A DNA stretch of 64,000 nt, taken from positions 32,525,759 through 32,589,758 of the forward strand of contig CM067072.1 of the NCBI GenBank assembly GCA_033980235.1. The letters are read 5' to 3'. Source of the DNA: Diadema setosum. Its lineage: Eukaryota; Echinodermata; Echinoidea; Diadematoida; Diadematidae. The position numbers and the translations under genes are program-made. The notes below the pieces were generated by a model. The model did no database searches. It was not told the origin of the DNA and was given only the letters and a program-made list of their open reading frames with translations. Position 1 is the stretch's first letter; each line of letters starts with the position of its first letter. Shown here piece after piece: positions 12,601 to 27,500 of the stretch.

Positions 12601-15600
12601 TGCAGTCCAAAAAGCAGTTTGCTGCACTGTGTATTTTCTTTGAGAGTCCAGCGGTGAGTTGGCTCAGTCGGTAGCGCATCTGCCTTTGACCCGGGTTCGA
12701 ACCCGAGTGTGGACTTTAATAGCAATGTTGTGTGTGATCATACTGTCCCCTCCAGTAAGAGGCAAAATACTCTGTCCCTCGGATAGAACATAAAATGGAG
12801 GTCCCCTGTGTGAGAGAGTCACAACTCATGCACGTAAAAGATTCCGCTTCATTCATTCATCGCAAAGAGCAGGGTGTTTAACCCAGTGAAGTGGTCCCAC
12901 CTCACATCCAACTGAACCCCATGGAAGACCAGCTTAGAATAGCATAGCTGAATATACACAGTAGGCTATCCAGCCATCTTCTCAGATGGAAAATGAACAA
13001 ACAAACAAACCAAAATATTCATCTCTCTGTGATGCAGTGCCATTATGAATTGGAAAGTATGTGTTGGCACACCTTCCGATAGCGGGGGGAAAAACAAAAA
13101 TATCTTTGAATCCATGCACATACATTTGTGCAGTACAACTATACAATGGATGATTTTGTTTACTTAACCCCAAATTCTACATGACGCTATTCTGTCATGT
13201 TACGCAGACCCATGGGCCTGAAAGGAAGATAAATGAAAAGAATATATTTGTCAAATCTCTCATAAGCAGATTACAGCACTGTGTACATGCAAATGACATT
13301 GCAAAGGGGGGGGGGGGGGTGGAAAGACCCCCCCAAGGAATAATGCAAAGGAGCAGTGCTCATGAAAAGTCAAGTTGCCATACTATCAGTGCTCAGTTTG
13401 AGAACATTTTCATAAACCCAGACATTACCACACTCTGGCAAGGAGTTGCATTTAGCATATAATTGATGACTCAGTGAAAAGCTGTACTTTATAGTGGTTC
13501 AGTTGAAATACTGGTATTCTTTTTTCTTGTTTTTGTAGTGGCTAGCATTGCTTGTTGATTCTTTTTGTCAACAAAGCAAAACAACAAGACCACTGCAAGT
13601 TTTTTTCTCTCTTTCTTGATGAATATGCATCAGTGTACCACATGTTTAAAGTATAACAGCAAATCCCTCGATTTTACAATTAGGTACAAATTGCAAGAGT
13701 ATGTACAAATTACAAACTGCAGTTCTAAATAACAAAAGTGTTTACAGCATACTGAAGTTGTGTGGCATTTTCAGTGTTTTTTACCCTTTCTTGAACTCTT
13801 AAGAGTCATTGTACAGCATTGCAGAAGAGTGTGAGATCTCGTGTGGATTACATGATTTATGTCCAAATCCACTCGTCAATACTAAACTATCACTTAGCAT
13901 TGCAATATTAAAAAAGAAAAATTTACTGTGTCTTTTCCTATCGATATTTAATACAAGCTTAAAAAACCGATGGTGAAATACATCTGAAGTGCCAAATCAT
14001 TGGATCATAGACATTAAGTTTGTATCATATATCAATAGGCATGGCCTTTTTGGTTCATCTTTTTCCTCCCACCAATTTCCAAACCCTTGTTATCTGATTC
14101 TCGCTCTAAGTCTTCCTCACAACTTTCCCAGTCTCCTATCCTCCCGTCTCCATTTTATAGTTACAAAAACCTTAACTTCCAGCTCACCATTTTCTTCATC
14201 TGTCACTACAGTTAAACTCGCCTAAGTCGACGTCGCATATGTCGAATAGTCGCGCAAGTCGAAGATTTTAAAAAATCCCGATTTTTCCCCATTGAATACG
14301 TGTATTAATTCACTCACAAGTCGAATTTTTAAAGTCCAATACTCACCTAAGTTGATGAAATTCCAAGAACACTTTCACGGAAAAACCATTGAATTCACTG
14401 TGCCTAAGTCGAATAAGATTTTATTGTGTAATAAATCACTGTCAAAATCATGAGACACCAGTTTTTGTTTACATACAGTACTGTATATACCAAAAGAAAC
14501 TTTGCGTTGAAAATATTAACGTTTCATTTACGCAAGCGGTTTCACCTGAATCGTTATTAAAGGGACTGTACAGTACTGGTTGAGGTGGGGATTCATGTTT
14601 TGAACATTCCTAAGTGAGATAATGAAAAGCCTCTTATGAAATATGAAAGAGCATGTAATTTTAAGAAGGATTCAATGTTTATTTGATGAAAATTGGTTTT
14701 CAAATGGCCGAGATATCCAAAAAAGTGCTAATAATAACAGGCGACATGCCACAACTTTATTAGGATCTCTTTGTTTCACCTTCTTTTTGGATATCTCGGC
14801 CATTTCAAAACCGATTTTAATCGAATAAACTTTTGATACCCCTTAGAACGGCATGCTCTTTGACATCTCATAGAGTGGTTTCTGAATATCTCGCAAAACA
14901 TTAAAAGCTAAATCCTCACCTCAACCAGAACTGTACACACCCTTTAACGCAAACTAACGATCGGGAAAATTGACGTTTGTAGTAACGAGGAGTAACGATC
15001 CCAAGCGCAAATTAACGATGTTTCGTTGACATTAACGACAGTAACGCAAGAACTCATGCGAGATTTTGGTTTCCGTTACCCAGACCTGGTGAAAGGACGA
15101 AGCATCGCCTCTGCCGAGTGTAGCGATCTATGCCTTATATACTTAGCGGAGTCTTTTCGCGATTTCGCGAATAGTTAATATGCGACCGGGGTCACCAAAA
15201 ACGCACGCTGTGCCAACCCAAAAAAAAAGAAAAAAGAAAAAAAAGAAAAGCCGGATGTTTGCCTTCAGTTTTGGAAATGAACAGCAGTAACAATCGGCTC
15301 CATAAGAGCTAGAATAAATGTCAGATGTTTGCTCTTAATTTTGGAATAACGGTAATATTCAATGTGGATAAAACGTCTTGCTGAAGGGAAAATATCGGGC
15401 ACACCGCTCCAGCTCTCAGCTCCAAAGTAGACAACATACATGTACATTATACACGTGTATGCGTGGTGTAACTGTAGGTCGATTTTTTTCGACTTACGCA
15501 CAAGTCGAAACTCGCCTAAGTCGAAACTCGCCTAAGTCGATGTGTTTTGCTCAGTCCCGAGAAGATCGACTTATGCGAGTTTAACTGTATTTGCCTTCTT

Positions 15601-18600
15601 TATACATTCTTCCTACTGTACATTTTGTACATGATTAGTGGCTTCCCTCCTTCACTCTCCTTTGTCTAGATTCTTCTTTCACCAAACAATATTCATTTTT
15701 AAAGGACTACACAGGCATGGTATGTAACTATAATTTGCTGCATCTGCTTTTGATAAACAGTGTTTAAAAATGTGTAAATTGTTCAGCAAAATACTATAGA
15801 ACAGACACAAACTAGACTACTGTAGATTGAATTCGAGGAAAAAAGCAAAGGGAATTATCAATAAATCTTAATAAGGAAGAACGAAATCGAAGATAATGAC
15901 TGAATATAATATTTTGTATTGGTACTCACAAGTGAAATACAAACTTTAAGTTGGGCCACAGAATATAAAGATTTGTATAAAACAGAGACCTACATTGGAA
16001 GAGAAACCACTTTTCAAAACTTGCTTTCAAAGATTTTTTTTTAGAATAGTTCTTTGCTTTTAATACAGTGTACATGTATTTAAGCATTCTCACTTCAGTT
16101 ACTGTACTTGTGAAGACAACATGAACTCATGAGATGGAGTTTCATCCTTCCTGTACACTAGTACAAGTACCCTTGACTATCACATGCATAATTATTTCAA
16201 TATGACTACTGGTATCAAATTTCTCTCTGCCCTCATAACTTGTATTCAGATGCTTGGCTACTGTATTTTGCATACAATGATACGTATGTAGGCCCTACAG
16301 TGCACTCCAGTTACAATAAACATGGGATTATAGCCAAATTTCATTTCAAGAAGTGAATCTTCAGTTCCAAAAATTACTATCTACATTGCATACTCTTTGT
16401 CCTTTATTTGGTCACTTATTCTATGCAGGTCCCCCCAACATTGTCTAATACTCTGTTTTTAACAGTATTTGGTCAGCTATAATGAACTTTTACCGTTTAC
16501 AAAAGAAAACTGCTTGTATGGAGAAATTCATTGTAAGAGAGTCCACATACATTCATGTATTCCAGCCTTCACTTCCTTTATACTTCCCACTTTTGTTGTA
16601 TTTGTTGTCATTGTTACCTTTTCATTCAAACTTCATGCTCTCGTGGGTTTACATGTAGGTTGTCCCCAATGCTAAGGATCAAGACTGGGATGAGGAGAAC
16701 AAGGAGAAATATGCTGGCATCTTTCACTTCCGGTTTTGGCGTTTCGGGAAGTGGCAGGATGTGGTCATTGATGACCGCTTACCCTGCAACAACAACAAAC
16801 TCATCTACACACATTCCGAGGAGGGAAACGAGTTCTGGAGTGCGCTGCTGGAAAAAGCATATGCCAAGTAAGCCATTATAGAGGAAATTGCTTGTCACAT
16901 GAATTTAGTCTCTCTTTTTTTTCTTTTTTTTTTTCTTTTTTTCATTCATTCCAAGTCAGTACACTGTCGGTGTACCCTGGCTGTATAGTTATACCCCGGC
17001 CAAACGAAGTTTGAAGGGGGTATATAGGAATCAGCGGGCGGTCGGGCGGTCGGTCGGGCGGTCGGGCGGTTGGTCGGGCGGTCGGGCGGTCGGTCCGTTG
17101 CAAATCTTGCGTCGTGAACTACTTCCTCAGTTTTCAACCGATTCCCATAAAACTTGGCACAGATGTGTGCCTTGGGTTGTAGATGTGCAAGACGTATATT
17201 TTGACAGAACCCAAAAGTACGTTGCCATTGTAACGGCATATTGTGGGCAAAAATGGGTACAAATTTTGCGTCGCGAACTCCTCCCACAGTTTTTGATCAA
17301 TTTTTATGAAATTAGGTACAGATGTTCATCTGAATATGTTAATGTGCAAGACATATATTTCCGCAGTGGCAAAAAGTGCGTTGCCATGGTAACGGCATGT
17401 TATTGGTAAAATATAGGGCAAAATGCTTCATGGCAAAACTGCTTCATCAGTGTTCTTCCAATTCTCATTGAATTCATATTGAATGTTTGTCTTAGGATAT
17501 AGGTCAGCATGACACATTTCTTGACAGTGACAAAAAGTATGTTGCCATTGTAACAGCTCACATATTATGAGCCAAAATGATGGAAACTTTTGTGTTGCAA
17601 ACTACTTCCTCAGTTTTTGCCCAATTTCCATGAAACTTGGTACTGATGTGTGCCTTTGGTTGTAGATGTGCAAGACGCATTTTTCGACAGTACCCGAAAG
17701 TACGTTGCCATGGTAACGGCATATTAATGGCAGAAGATCAACGAAAGATCTTGCGGATTTAACTACTTCCTCAGTTTTTTGACCAAAGCTTATGAAATGT
17801 TGTTTGGCGGGGGTATAACCAGTTGCTGCAGCGACATTTCTAGTTTGTATTGTGAGCTCTTTTTCAGATACACTTACATTGTATGTTTCGGCCTCTGTCA
17901 GTTTGTATGACTGTGTTTGTTTTTGTAGGGGAACAAATGTTTTGCTACGTATCTGTCCATCAGCAAGCTATACAATCATGTTTCCTCTATATGCATCGCA
18001 TGTTCACCCCACTTGTGGAAGAGCCCAATATACTCCTTTTATGTACACCTCATCCCACTTCTTTCCGTGTAATGGTCCCCTGATATCCTTTACGTGATCC
18101 TTTTTATGACGTCATTGCTGGGTCATAACAGCCCTGTATTCAGTTGACATGATATCAATTTATAATTGTCATTTTTTAAAGAAGTTTAATAAGGGATTTT
18201 TATGCCTCCGCCACGAAGTGGTGCCGGAGGCATTATGTCTTCGGGTTGTCCGTCCGTCCGTCCGTCCGTCCGTCCTTCCGTCCGTCCGTCCGTCCGTCCT
18301 TCCGTCCGTCCGTCCGTCCTTCCGTCCGTCCGTAATGAATTTTGTGGACAAGGTAACTATCAAAACCTGTTGAGGTATCCTAATGAAACTTGGCATGTAC
18401 AGTATGTGTACTAGGGGGTGAAGTTGTGCCTATCAACTTTTGGGTGCACATGCTCACGGTCAAAGGTCAAAAGGTCAAGGTCAAATACATAAAATTTCAC
18501 TATTTCCACCATATCTATTGAATGCCTGAAGATATTTTCTTGAAACCTAGTGTATACATGTATTACCCAATTAAGATTCTCTGATGAAAGTTTGGGTCAT

Positions 18601-21516
18601 GAGGTCAAAGGTCAAAAGGTCAGGGTCAAATACATAAAATTTCACTATTTCCACCATATCTACGTATTGAATGCCTGAAGATATTTTCTTGAAACTTAGT
18701 GTATACATGTATTACCCAATTAAGATTCTCTGGTGAAGGTTTGGGTCATGAGGTGAAAGGTCAAAAGGTCAGGGTCAAATACATAAAATATCACTATTCC
18801 CACCATATCTATTGAATGCCTGAAGATATTTTCTTGAAACTTAGTGTATACATGTATTACCCAATGAAGATTCTCTGGTGAAAGTTTAGGTCATGAGGTC
18901 AAAGGTCAAAAAGTCAAGTAAAAATATTAAAACTTCTTTTTTTTCTCGGTACCTTGGAAAATTGTTCAAGGTATCTTCATGGAACATAGTATATACATGT
19001 ACTGACTCGAATTGATTGTATCTAGAGAATGTAGGGTTCATGGGGTCAAAGGTCAGGGGTCAAAGGTCAAGTGCAACACTTCAAAATTTTACTATTTTCT
19101 ACCTGAAAGTGATTATCTTATAAATTTTAGGGTCAAGGGCCAGATGAAAATGGTAACAATTTACTATTCAATTCAGAAATTCACACCAATTCTCCACACC
19201 TGTACCTTGAAAATTACTCAATGCCTAAATGTATGAATGGGTCAAAGTCAAGTTAAAGTCCTTAAATCCCTAGATACATGCTCTCCTATTCATCCAATTA
19301 AACCTAGGTCAAGGAAGGTGAACATTCAACACATTTGTGAGAAATTTGTTATTTCAATATTTTGCCAATTTTGTGAAAATGTAGTCACACATTGTCCACA
19401 TGTACTATCTAGACCTATTGGGAAAATCATGTATTATGGCGGAGGCATACCAGTCGCCAAAGCGACATTTCTAGTTGAGATCTGTGATGGCAGTGACATC
19501 ATAACCTAATCTGGTAGATATGCAGTTATGATAGAGATCCTTTTAATATGTCATGGAAGGCTGCCAAATTCAGGTATTCCCTTTTAATAGTTTTTAAAAG
19601 TCTATGTGAATAGAACGTACAGGTATGCTGTTCTTTGTGTTTGAGTGTTGTCTTCTCATAAAATCAACTATGGTACAGAAGAGGTTTTTCTATCAAAGGG
19701 GTTAAGGTGTGTATCACATAACTTGTGCAGTGCTTGTCTTCCAATATTCATAAAAGTACATTTGCAAAAGACAAAGAGATTAAGATGAGCAGACATCAAG
19801 ACTTTCTTCCAGCATGTGCTTTGATTAGCTATAAATGGGACTTGAAATCCTTCTGTGGGATGTTCTATTCGGTGATATTAGCATCTCTGAGTCAGTTGAA
19901 CAGATGGCTGCTTTTGTCAGTTGGTTTAATACATTTTGGGCATATGAGATATTTTTGAACACTCGTGAAAGGAATCACCGCTTCAAGGTGCTCTGGGCCC
20001 ATGCTGAAGTGGCCATTATGATCCACATAATTATGAAGACTACATCCTCAATCGTCAGGTGAGAATGATAAGAGCGTTACGTTGCCTCGAACACTATGGC
20101 CCCAATTCAGGAAGGCGGTACAATTGAAACCAGGGTTTAAACCATGAACACAGATCATACATGTAGTTTTTTTATGGGGCGCCAAGTGTAGCATGGCTTA
20201 TTTAGTTAGGAAATCAGTCATTTCATCGACAAAATGTCTCATTTGTAACGAAATGGGCCATGCGACACGTGGCGCCCCCAAAAATCTATGGTCTTTGTCC
20301 CAATTGTACCACCTTTGTGAATGCGGGCCATTGACTTTTGATAGTGACAACTTAATGCCCTTATCATTCTCACCCGAGGATATTGTTGTATTTTCATTGA
20401 TTGTAATTGTATATTGCTGAATGTTCTCCACTCATACGCATGTTGCAGGATCTCTGGTTGCTATGAGAACCTCGACGGCGGCAACACAGCCGATGCCCTG
20501 GTGGACTTCACAGGGGGCGTGGCTGAGCAGATCAATCTTCAGGAGGAGAGCTTTGTGGGTAATTTGGAGAAACATAAAGAGCTTCACGCACACATGAAGA
20601 AGTACAGCGAGAGGAGGTTTCTCATGAGTGCCTCTATCAAGGTATGTCCTTGTGCCCGTTTCATTTAACTGCCATTTTTCAGGCCTGGTCAGACAACGTG
20701 AATTTCTTTTGAATACATTCCATGTGCCAATAAGAGTTTTGAAAATTTGATGCTACACGAAAAAGAATTTAATAATCTCCCATTGCAGATATTTGTTGAA
20801 AAAATAAAAATCATATTTCCTTTGCATTTGCAGGTGAAACAAATGAAAATCTCAAAATAATGTCAGGAATGTACCACTTTATACAGCCATTAATTTGGTA
20901 ATAGGGGGTTTTGTTTGAGACCATACAGACAAATAAAGCTTGTGATGAACTAGACATGGGTTGCAAACTCCTCAATGTCCCATAAAATATGGTGGGGGGG
21001 GGGGGAGGAGGAGGAGGAAATTATTGTGAAATATAATGCTTTGAGATTGCAAATTACATACTTTCCAGTACATTTGTAAAATGAAACTGATAGCTTACAT
21101 GTACCAGCAATTTTGCTCATTTATTGTGACAGAACTGTTTGCTCTAAGCTGCTTCAGACATATGGAGCAAACGTGAACATACTGTCTAAGCTGTTGTTTT
21201 TGCAAGAGTTTGATTTTCACAAAATTTGCAAATTCAGTAACATGCGCTAGGTTAATAGTGCATTATAACAGCCTTGGTGTCAATTTGCAAAAACAACGTC
21301 TTGTGAAAATGTCTGTCACAATATACACGAAAGTAACAGCTTAAAGCAGTAATAATGAATTACGGTGTACACCCCCTGTTCCTCCACTGGCATAGGGCGG
21401 ACACAGAAGGCATCTCAAATGTCCAACTACCTTCCTGCCGTGGGCGACCAAATGTTATCATGCCAGTATTAATAGACATACAAGTGTATTAGTATCCAGC
21501 CATTTACTAATTGGTA

Positions 21517-21585
<69 letters not shown>

Positions 21586-24500
21586 GATTGATTGAATGTT
21601 TTTGATAATAATGTCATTGCAGCCAAATGCCAAATTGTGACATTTTACATCAAATTGAATGAAACAAAATTAAGTTAGCTTCAAAGGCAATAAAAAGGTA
21701 GACAAACCAAAAACAACAAAATATCAAAATGTACATGTACAAAAATATTGTTGATGAAATGACGTATAATGTATATTAATTCCTCTCTTAAATATGAAAT
21801 ATCAGAACTAGGAAACTGTGTTGTTTTTTTGTGTGTATGTACCACTCTCCAAACATACGTGAGAATTAATAGCAGTGAACTGCAGATAAGATAAAACATA
21901 CATTGTACACCTGTACGCTATGTTACTTATTTCGGCTGCAGCCTAAATCTGGGCATGAGCTGTCCAGTTTCTCTGTCTTGATTCCTTCAAACCTTCTGAA
22001 ACTGTACAGTGTATTTCTTATCTCAGATTGGGCCATATACAATGTATTTGCCCATCACTCGAAGTTATCCCGGTAACACAGGATAGTCGACATGATCATA
22101 AACATTGGGAACACTGTTGTAGTGCAAGTTGTCATACATCACATACAGCTGTAGAGCATCAAGCAAAATTGACTAATTTTCACAACAGAAGCAGCATGTG
22201 AGGAGTATCCAAGCTCTATGCCCAAGCAAAACTGATGGAAGTACAGTATGTAGCAGTTTCATTTCCATGTCTGTTTGGCCAGTACATTGTGAAAGAGAAA
22301 GAGAATAATGAGTAAATTGTAAAAACACAAATTTGTAGTAATAATGTGTGAAGTTTCAAAACAAACAGGACACAAGTACATGTACCACTCAGTTATCAAA
22401 TATTAAGTGCAATCTAAACCTGTTTACAGTCTAGTGGCTTTTTCAAGGGAAGCAGGACAAAAAAAAAAAAAAAAAAAGTGGCCATTGTGGACAGCTTGCC
22501 GAGCAATATAGAAAGTTTGGCAGCAACTGAGTGTGCTGGATGCATGTACACCATAGAGAATGTGTACAAATGCATTGTATGTAGTCAGGATGCATGTAAT
22601 TAGTGTGCAGATGAAGTTTTATAAACAGTTGCTATAAAACAGAGCTGCAAGTACAGTTTTCAGTCATACCAAAACAGTCAATTATGAATGCAATTTCTGG
22701 GCCCCGTTGCAAGAAAGTTGCAATCAATTGCAAATAATTGCTAATTTTGAAACAACCATTCTGATTGGCTCAGGGACTGCCCTATTAAGAAGACACACAT
22801 GCAACAATGATTTTGATTGGCCAGTGACAATCAGTTGCAAGTTGCGTTTAAACGCAAAGTTTCTAGCAACGGTCAGCTGTTGTTGCTGTTGCTGACATGC
22901 ATTTCTCTCACCTGGCTGGCCCTTTAAGGACACATACTTAGTGGCCTCTTTTATTTCTGCATTGTTGAAAATCAAACGTGGGATGCAAATTTTGTGGCTA
23001 CTGTCCACTTTCTAGACAGGTGGCTGCCATTCGCAGGCTCTTTGATATCATATTTTTCAGAGGTGGGGGGGGGGGGTTCGGTGACTGCAAAAATCAGATG
23101 GCTAATAAGGACAGGTGGCAGTTACACTGTAAGACAGGTTTGACTGTAGTACATTGTAGCATGTGAGTTCTGTCAAACTTTTATGTGCAGCTTGATTTCA
23201 TCTTTGTGCATCTTGCCTATTAAATAAATGCATTACTTTTGCAGTGTGCTATCAAATCCTCCATCATGTCTGTCATTTCAACAGGTGACCAGTGCAGAAG
23301 AGATGGAGGCTAGAACCGATGTCGGCCTGGTCAAGGGCCATGCCTACGGTGTGACCGCGGTCAAGACTGTCAAGCTGGGTGAGTCCGGCCTGCTGAACCT
23401 TTTCAACAAGGAAAAGGTGTATCTGGTGAGGCTGAGGAATCCATGGGGTGAGAAGGAGTGGACTGGTCCCTGGAGTGATGGGTAAGCTTACTGTAGATGA
23501 TGCTGGTCCTGGACTGAAAACAGGTGCTACACATCGTGCCTTCCTGTCAGACTCTAGTCCAGAAATCTGTTTTGTGCTTTCACAAGTACAACTGTGTGTA
23601 GGCCTCCACACTTTTCTGTAAAGTTGCATAGTTCTTGTTGTAGGATGCATAGTGTGGCAAGAATAGAATTGCACATTTGTTGACAGGCATTGCAGTGAAA
23701 CTGTGAAAAAGGAAAGTTTTTGATCGGTTAAAATATTGTTTAGCCTCTATAGGACATCTAGCAGGCATCAGTTGAAAATTTTTAAGAGATCTGCAATGGA
23801 ATCAGTTGATTTGTAACATTTGTGTCATATTTGTGCATGAAGCAGCAGAGAATGGAAAGCTACTTCTATCATCTCATGATTATTTATTTGTTTTCTTTTC
23901 TTTCTGTATTTGCGACGTTTTGTTCTGTTTGTTTTTCATTTTTTAAGGTCACCTGAGTGGAAAAAGGTCAGTGAAAGTCAGCGCAAGAGTCTTGGCATCG
24001 TTAATGAAGACGATGGAGAATTCTGGTAAGCCACTTGCTGAATCTAGAATTTGTGTTGCTGTTCTTAATGCAGCAGCTGGTATTTCCAACCTTGCCTTCA
24101 TTGACTTGTGCTATTTCAGAGAAGAAAATACTTCTCTCCCAATATCTAATCTCAGTTTATTTGATATATCCATCAATATTTCTGTTATACTGGAATGACC
24201 CAATGGAAAATTAGTATCTACTGTAAAGTCAGTATCATGCCATAGTTCAATTGAAAGATGTCTAATAGCAACCTTTGAAACCTTTTTACTCAATTTCATT
24301 TTCATATTACTTTATCATACTCTTTGCCTTTTACTGAAGTTATTATTCTCATACCCCATGATCACACTAGTCCCCGCATCATGGGGAAAGTTCCAACCCA
24401 CAGGACTTTCCCCTCCAAAACCATCATGTGGACACTCCTGGGACCGGTCTCTTCTTCCCCCGTGAAGCAAGTCAAGTCCAGGGACAAAATTTGGAAGGGA

Positions 24501-27500
24501 GAGTGACCTTGGGCCGTAATCGATAGCACCCAGCTGTATTCAATCAAATGTGCACATGCATGAAGTCTAATTTCAAGTTGCAGGGCTTGTCCCAAGCCCC
24601 AATTGCCCCCTCAGCTTTGGGACAATCAAGCCAGCAATGTACAGTGTAGACGGTCAGACATAATAAAGATAAGTTCTCTGGTGACTGCCCCTTGCGACAT
24701 GGAGTCGAATCTGAAAGTGGGATGTATCAGACTGAATAGTTGAGTGTGCGTGAGGCTTTTTTATATTTTGTGCATGACATTATCTCTGGTTTATACAGTG
24801 CTGTAGGCTCTGTAGCATTTCCTACATTCCCAGTCACCATAAAGGGAATTGAATATTGCGTGCTCGAAACAAATGCGAAAAGAAAGAACAACAGCCATAA
24901 TGATAATGATAATATATTAACCCAGTCCAAAATAAAAAGAGACTTTCCAAAACAGTCTACAAAAAAGCACTCGATTTTGGGAAAAATTTGTTACAAATTG
25001 ATCCATCAATGTGCAGAAAAAGGCTTTTGCTACTGAAAATGATGCTCCCAGGTTCGCCAGAAAGCGAACCCTGGCTGCCCTGCCAGGTTCGCCAAAAAGC
25101 AAACCTGGCTGCTAGGTTTGCCAAAAAGCGAACCTGGCCGCCAGGTTCGCCAAAAAGCGAACCTGGCCGCCAGGTTCGCCAAAAAGCGAACCTGGCCGCC
25201 AGGTTCGCCAAAAAGCGAACCTGGCCGCCAGGTTCGCCAAAAAGCGAACCTGGCCGCCAGGTTCGCCAAAAAGCGAACCTGGCTGCAAGGTTTGCCAAAA
25301 AGCGAACCTGGCCGCCAGGTTCGCCAAAAAGCGAACCTGGCTGCAAGGTTCGCCAAAAAGCGAACCTGGCCGCCAGGTTCGCCAAAAAGCGAACCTGGCC
25401 ACCAGGTTCGCCAAAAAGCGAACCTGGCTGCAAGGTTCGCCAAAAAGCGAACTTGGCCGCCAGGTTCGCCAAAAAGCAAACCTGGCTGCAAGGTTTGCCA
25501 AAAAGCGAACCTGGCTGCAAGGTTCGCCAAAAAGCGAACCTGGCTGCAAGGTTCGCCAAAAAGCGAACCTGGCCACCAGGTTCGCCAAAAAGCGATCCTG
25601 GCCGCCAGGTTCACCAAAAAGCGAACCTGGCCGCAAGGTTCGCCAAGCCAAAAAGCGAACCTGGCCGCGAACCTGGCCGCAAGGTTTGCCAAAAAGCGAA
25701 CCTGGCCGCAAGGTTTGCCAAAAAGCGAACCTGGCTGCAAGGTTCGCCAAAAAGCGAACCTGGCTGCAAGGTTCGCCAAAAAGCGAACCTGGCTGCCAGG
25801 TTTGCCAAAAAGCGAACCTGGCTGCAAGGTTTGCCAAAAAGCGAAACCTGCCTGCAAGGTTCGCCAAAAAGCGAACCTGGCTGCAAGGTTCGCCAAAAAG
25901 CGAACCTGGCTGCAAGGTTCGCCAAAAAGCGAACCTGGCCGCCAGGTTCGCCAAAAAGCGAACCTGGCCGCAAGGTTTGCCAAAAAGCGAAACCTGCCTG
26001 CAAGGTTCGCCAAAAAGCGAACCTGGCTGCAAGGTTCGCCAAAAAGCGAACCTGGCTGCCAGGTTCGCCAAAAAGCGAACCTGGCCGCCAGGTTCGCCAA
26101 AAAGCGAACCTGGCCGCAAGGTTCGCCAAGCCAAAAAGCGAACCTGGCCGCAAGGTTCGCCAAAAAGCGAACCTGGCCGCCAGGTTCGCCAAAAAGCGAA
26201 CCTGGCCGCAAGGTTCGCCAAGCCAAAAAGCGAACCTGGCCGCGAACCTGGCCGCCAGGTTCGCCAAAAAGCGAACCTGGCCGCAAGGTTTGCCAAAAAG
26301 CGAACCTGGCTGCAAGGTTCGCCAAGCCAAAAAGCGAACCTGGCCGCGAACCTGGCCGCCAGGTTTGCCAAAAAGCGAACCTGGCTGCAAGGTTCGCCAA
26401 AAAGCGAACCTGGCTGCAAGGTTCGCCAAAAAGCGAACCTGGCTGCAAGGTTCGCCAAAAAGCGAACCTGGCCGCCAGGTTCGCCAAAAAGCGAACCTGG
26501 CCGCAAGGTTTGCCAAAAAGCGAAACCTGCCTGCAAGGTTCGCCAAAAAGCGAACCTGGCTGCAAGGTTCGCCAAAAAGCGAACCTGGCTGCAAGGTTCG
26601 CCAAAAAGCGAACCTGGCCACCAGGTTCGCCAAAAAGCGAACCTGGCCGCCAGGTTCGCCAAAAAGCGAACCTGGCCGCAAGGTTCACCAAGCCAAAAAG
26701 CGAACCTGGCCGCAAGGTTCGCCAAAAAGCGAACCTGGCTGCCAGGTTTGCCAGAAAGCAAACCTGGCTGCCAGGTTCGCAAAAAAAAAAAAGAACCTGT
26801 CCGCCAGGTTTGCCAGAAAGCGAACATGGCTGCCAGGTTTGCCAGAAAGTAAACCTGGCTGCCAGGTTTGCCAAAAAGTGAACCTGGCATACATCACAAA
26901 ATCCTTTTCAAAGAAGAGAAAATATTAGGTGCATTTTGATGAGCCTATCTAATTGCTATCTAATTGTTTTCATTATATTTTCCTTCAGGAAATGTGAAAT
27001 TACCACTCTTGGTTTTGTGTATGAAGAGTTTAGATAAGTGCACAGACATTTGTCAATGACAATCAATTTTACCTGTGTAATTACTCTGTACTAATTGTTA
27101 ATTTCAGCCCATTGGGCCATGTATGTCCGTAACAAAAAAAAAAAAAAACATGTTTTTTTTTTAAAGTTTTACAAATTAAGCACTCAGTAAAGAAGAACAT
27201 ACTAATTGAATGCAAAGCAACCTCATAACCCTCTTCCGAAACACTCATAAAGAAACTTCTGCTCTGTAATAATTAAGTAGTCAATTATTGTTAAAAAGTG
27301 TACATCTGTAACAGACACATAGTGTGACTGTATGTGAGCTTTATAATTTCATAAGGATTGATTTGTTGATTTTATTTTCTGATGTTTATTTGTGATTTAA
27401 TTGAAAGGTAGCATGGAACATCTCGATAACTACGATTAAGTTGGAATACTTGTTAATTAAACTAATAAGCAGTGTTTGTTTGTTTTGTTTTTTGTTGATT

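Larger units (their letters stand above)
10604..16658 (+). other. CAPN5: CAPN5 intron 2
   Basis: 6.1 kb. It holds a CpG-richer patch at 10670-11010 (no terminal repeats found), a SINE at 12646-13010 and a pogo-like element at 14209-15587. Nothing is recognised in 11020-12640, 13020-14200 or 15590-16650. Confidence 0.85.
16868..20448 (+). other. CAPN5: CAPN5 intron 3
   Basis: 3.6 kb, largely filled by two tandem-core elements (16988-17846, 18201-19476) and a MITE (20057-20375). Confidence 0.85.
20642..23284 (+). other. CAPN5: CAPN5 intron 4
   Basis: 2.6 kb. It holds a (TTGA)n microsatellite and the MITE at 22699-22872; the rest shows no recognisable feature. Confidence 0.85.

Noticed and set aside
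12646..12714. A working tRNA gene
   Set aside because: It continues into a SINE body and AAAC tail; the anticodon arm does not fold properly.
18169..18414. Frames encoding RPSVRPSV or DGRTDGRT repeats
   Set aside because: They come from the (TCCG)n microsatellite in P2.
24988..26928. Open frames of 356-646 codons on both strands, with repeated proteins such as [24 protein letters not shown]
   Set aside because: They are the 29-bp satellite read through. All six frames are open because the unit has no stop; no start context, splice signal or family match supports a gene.
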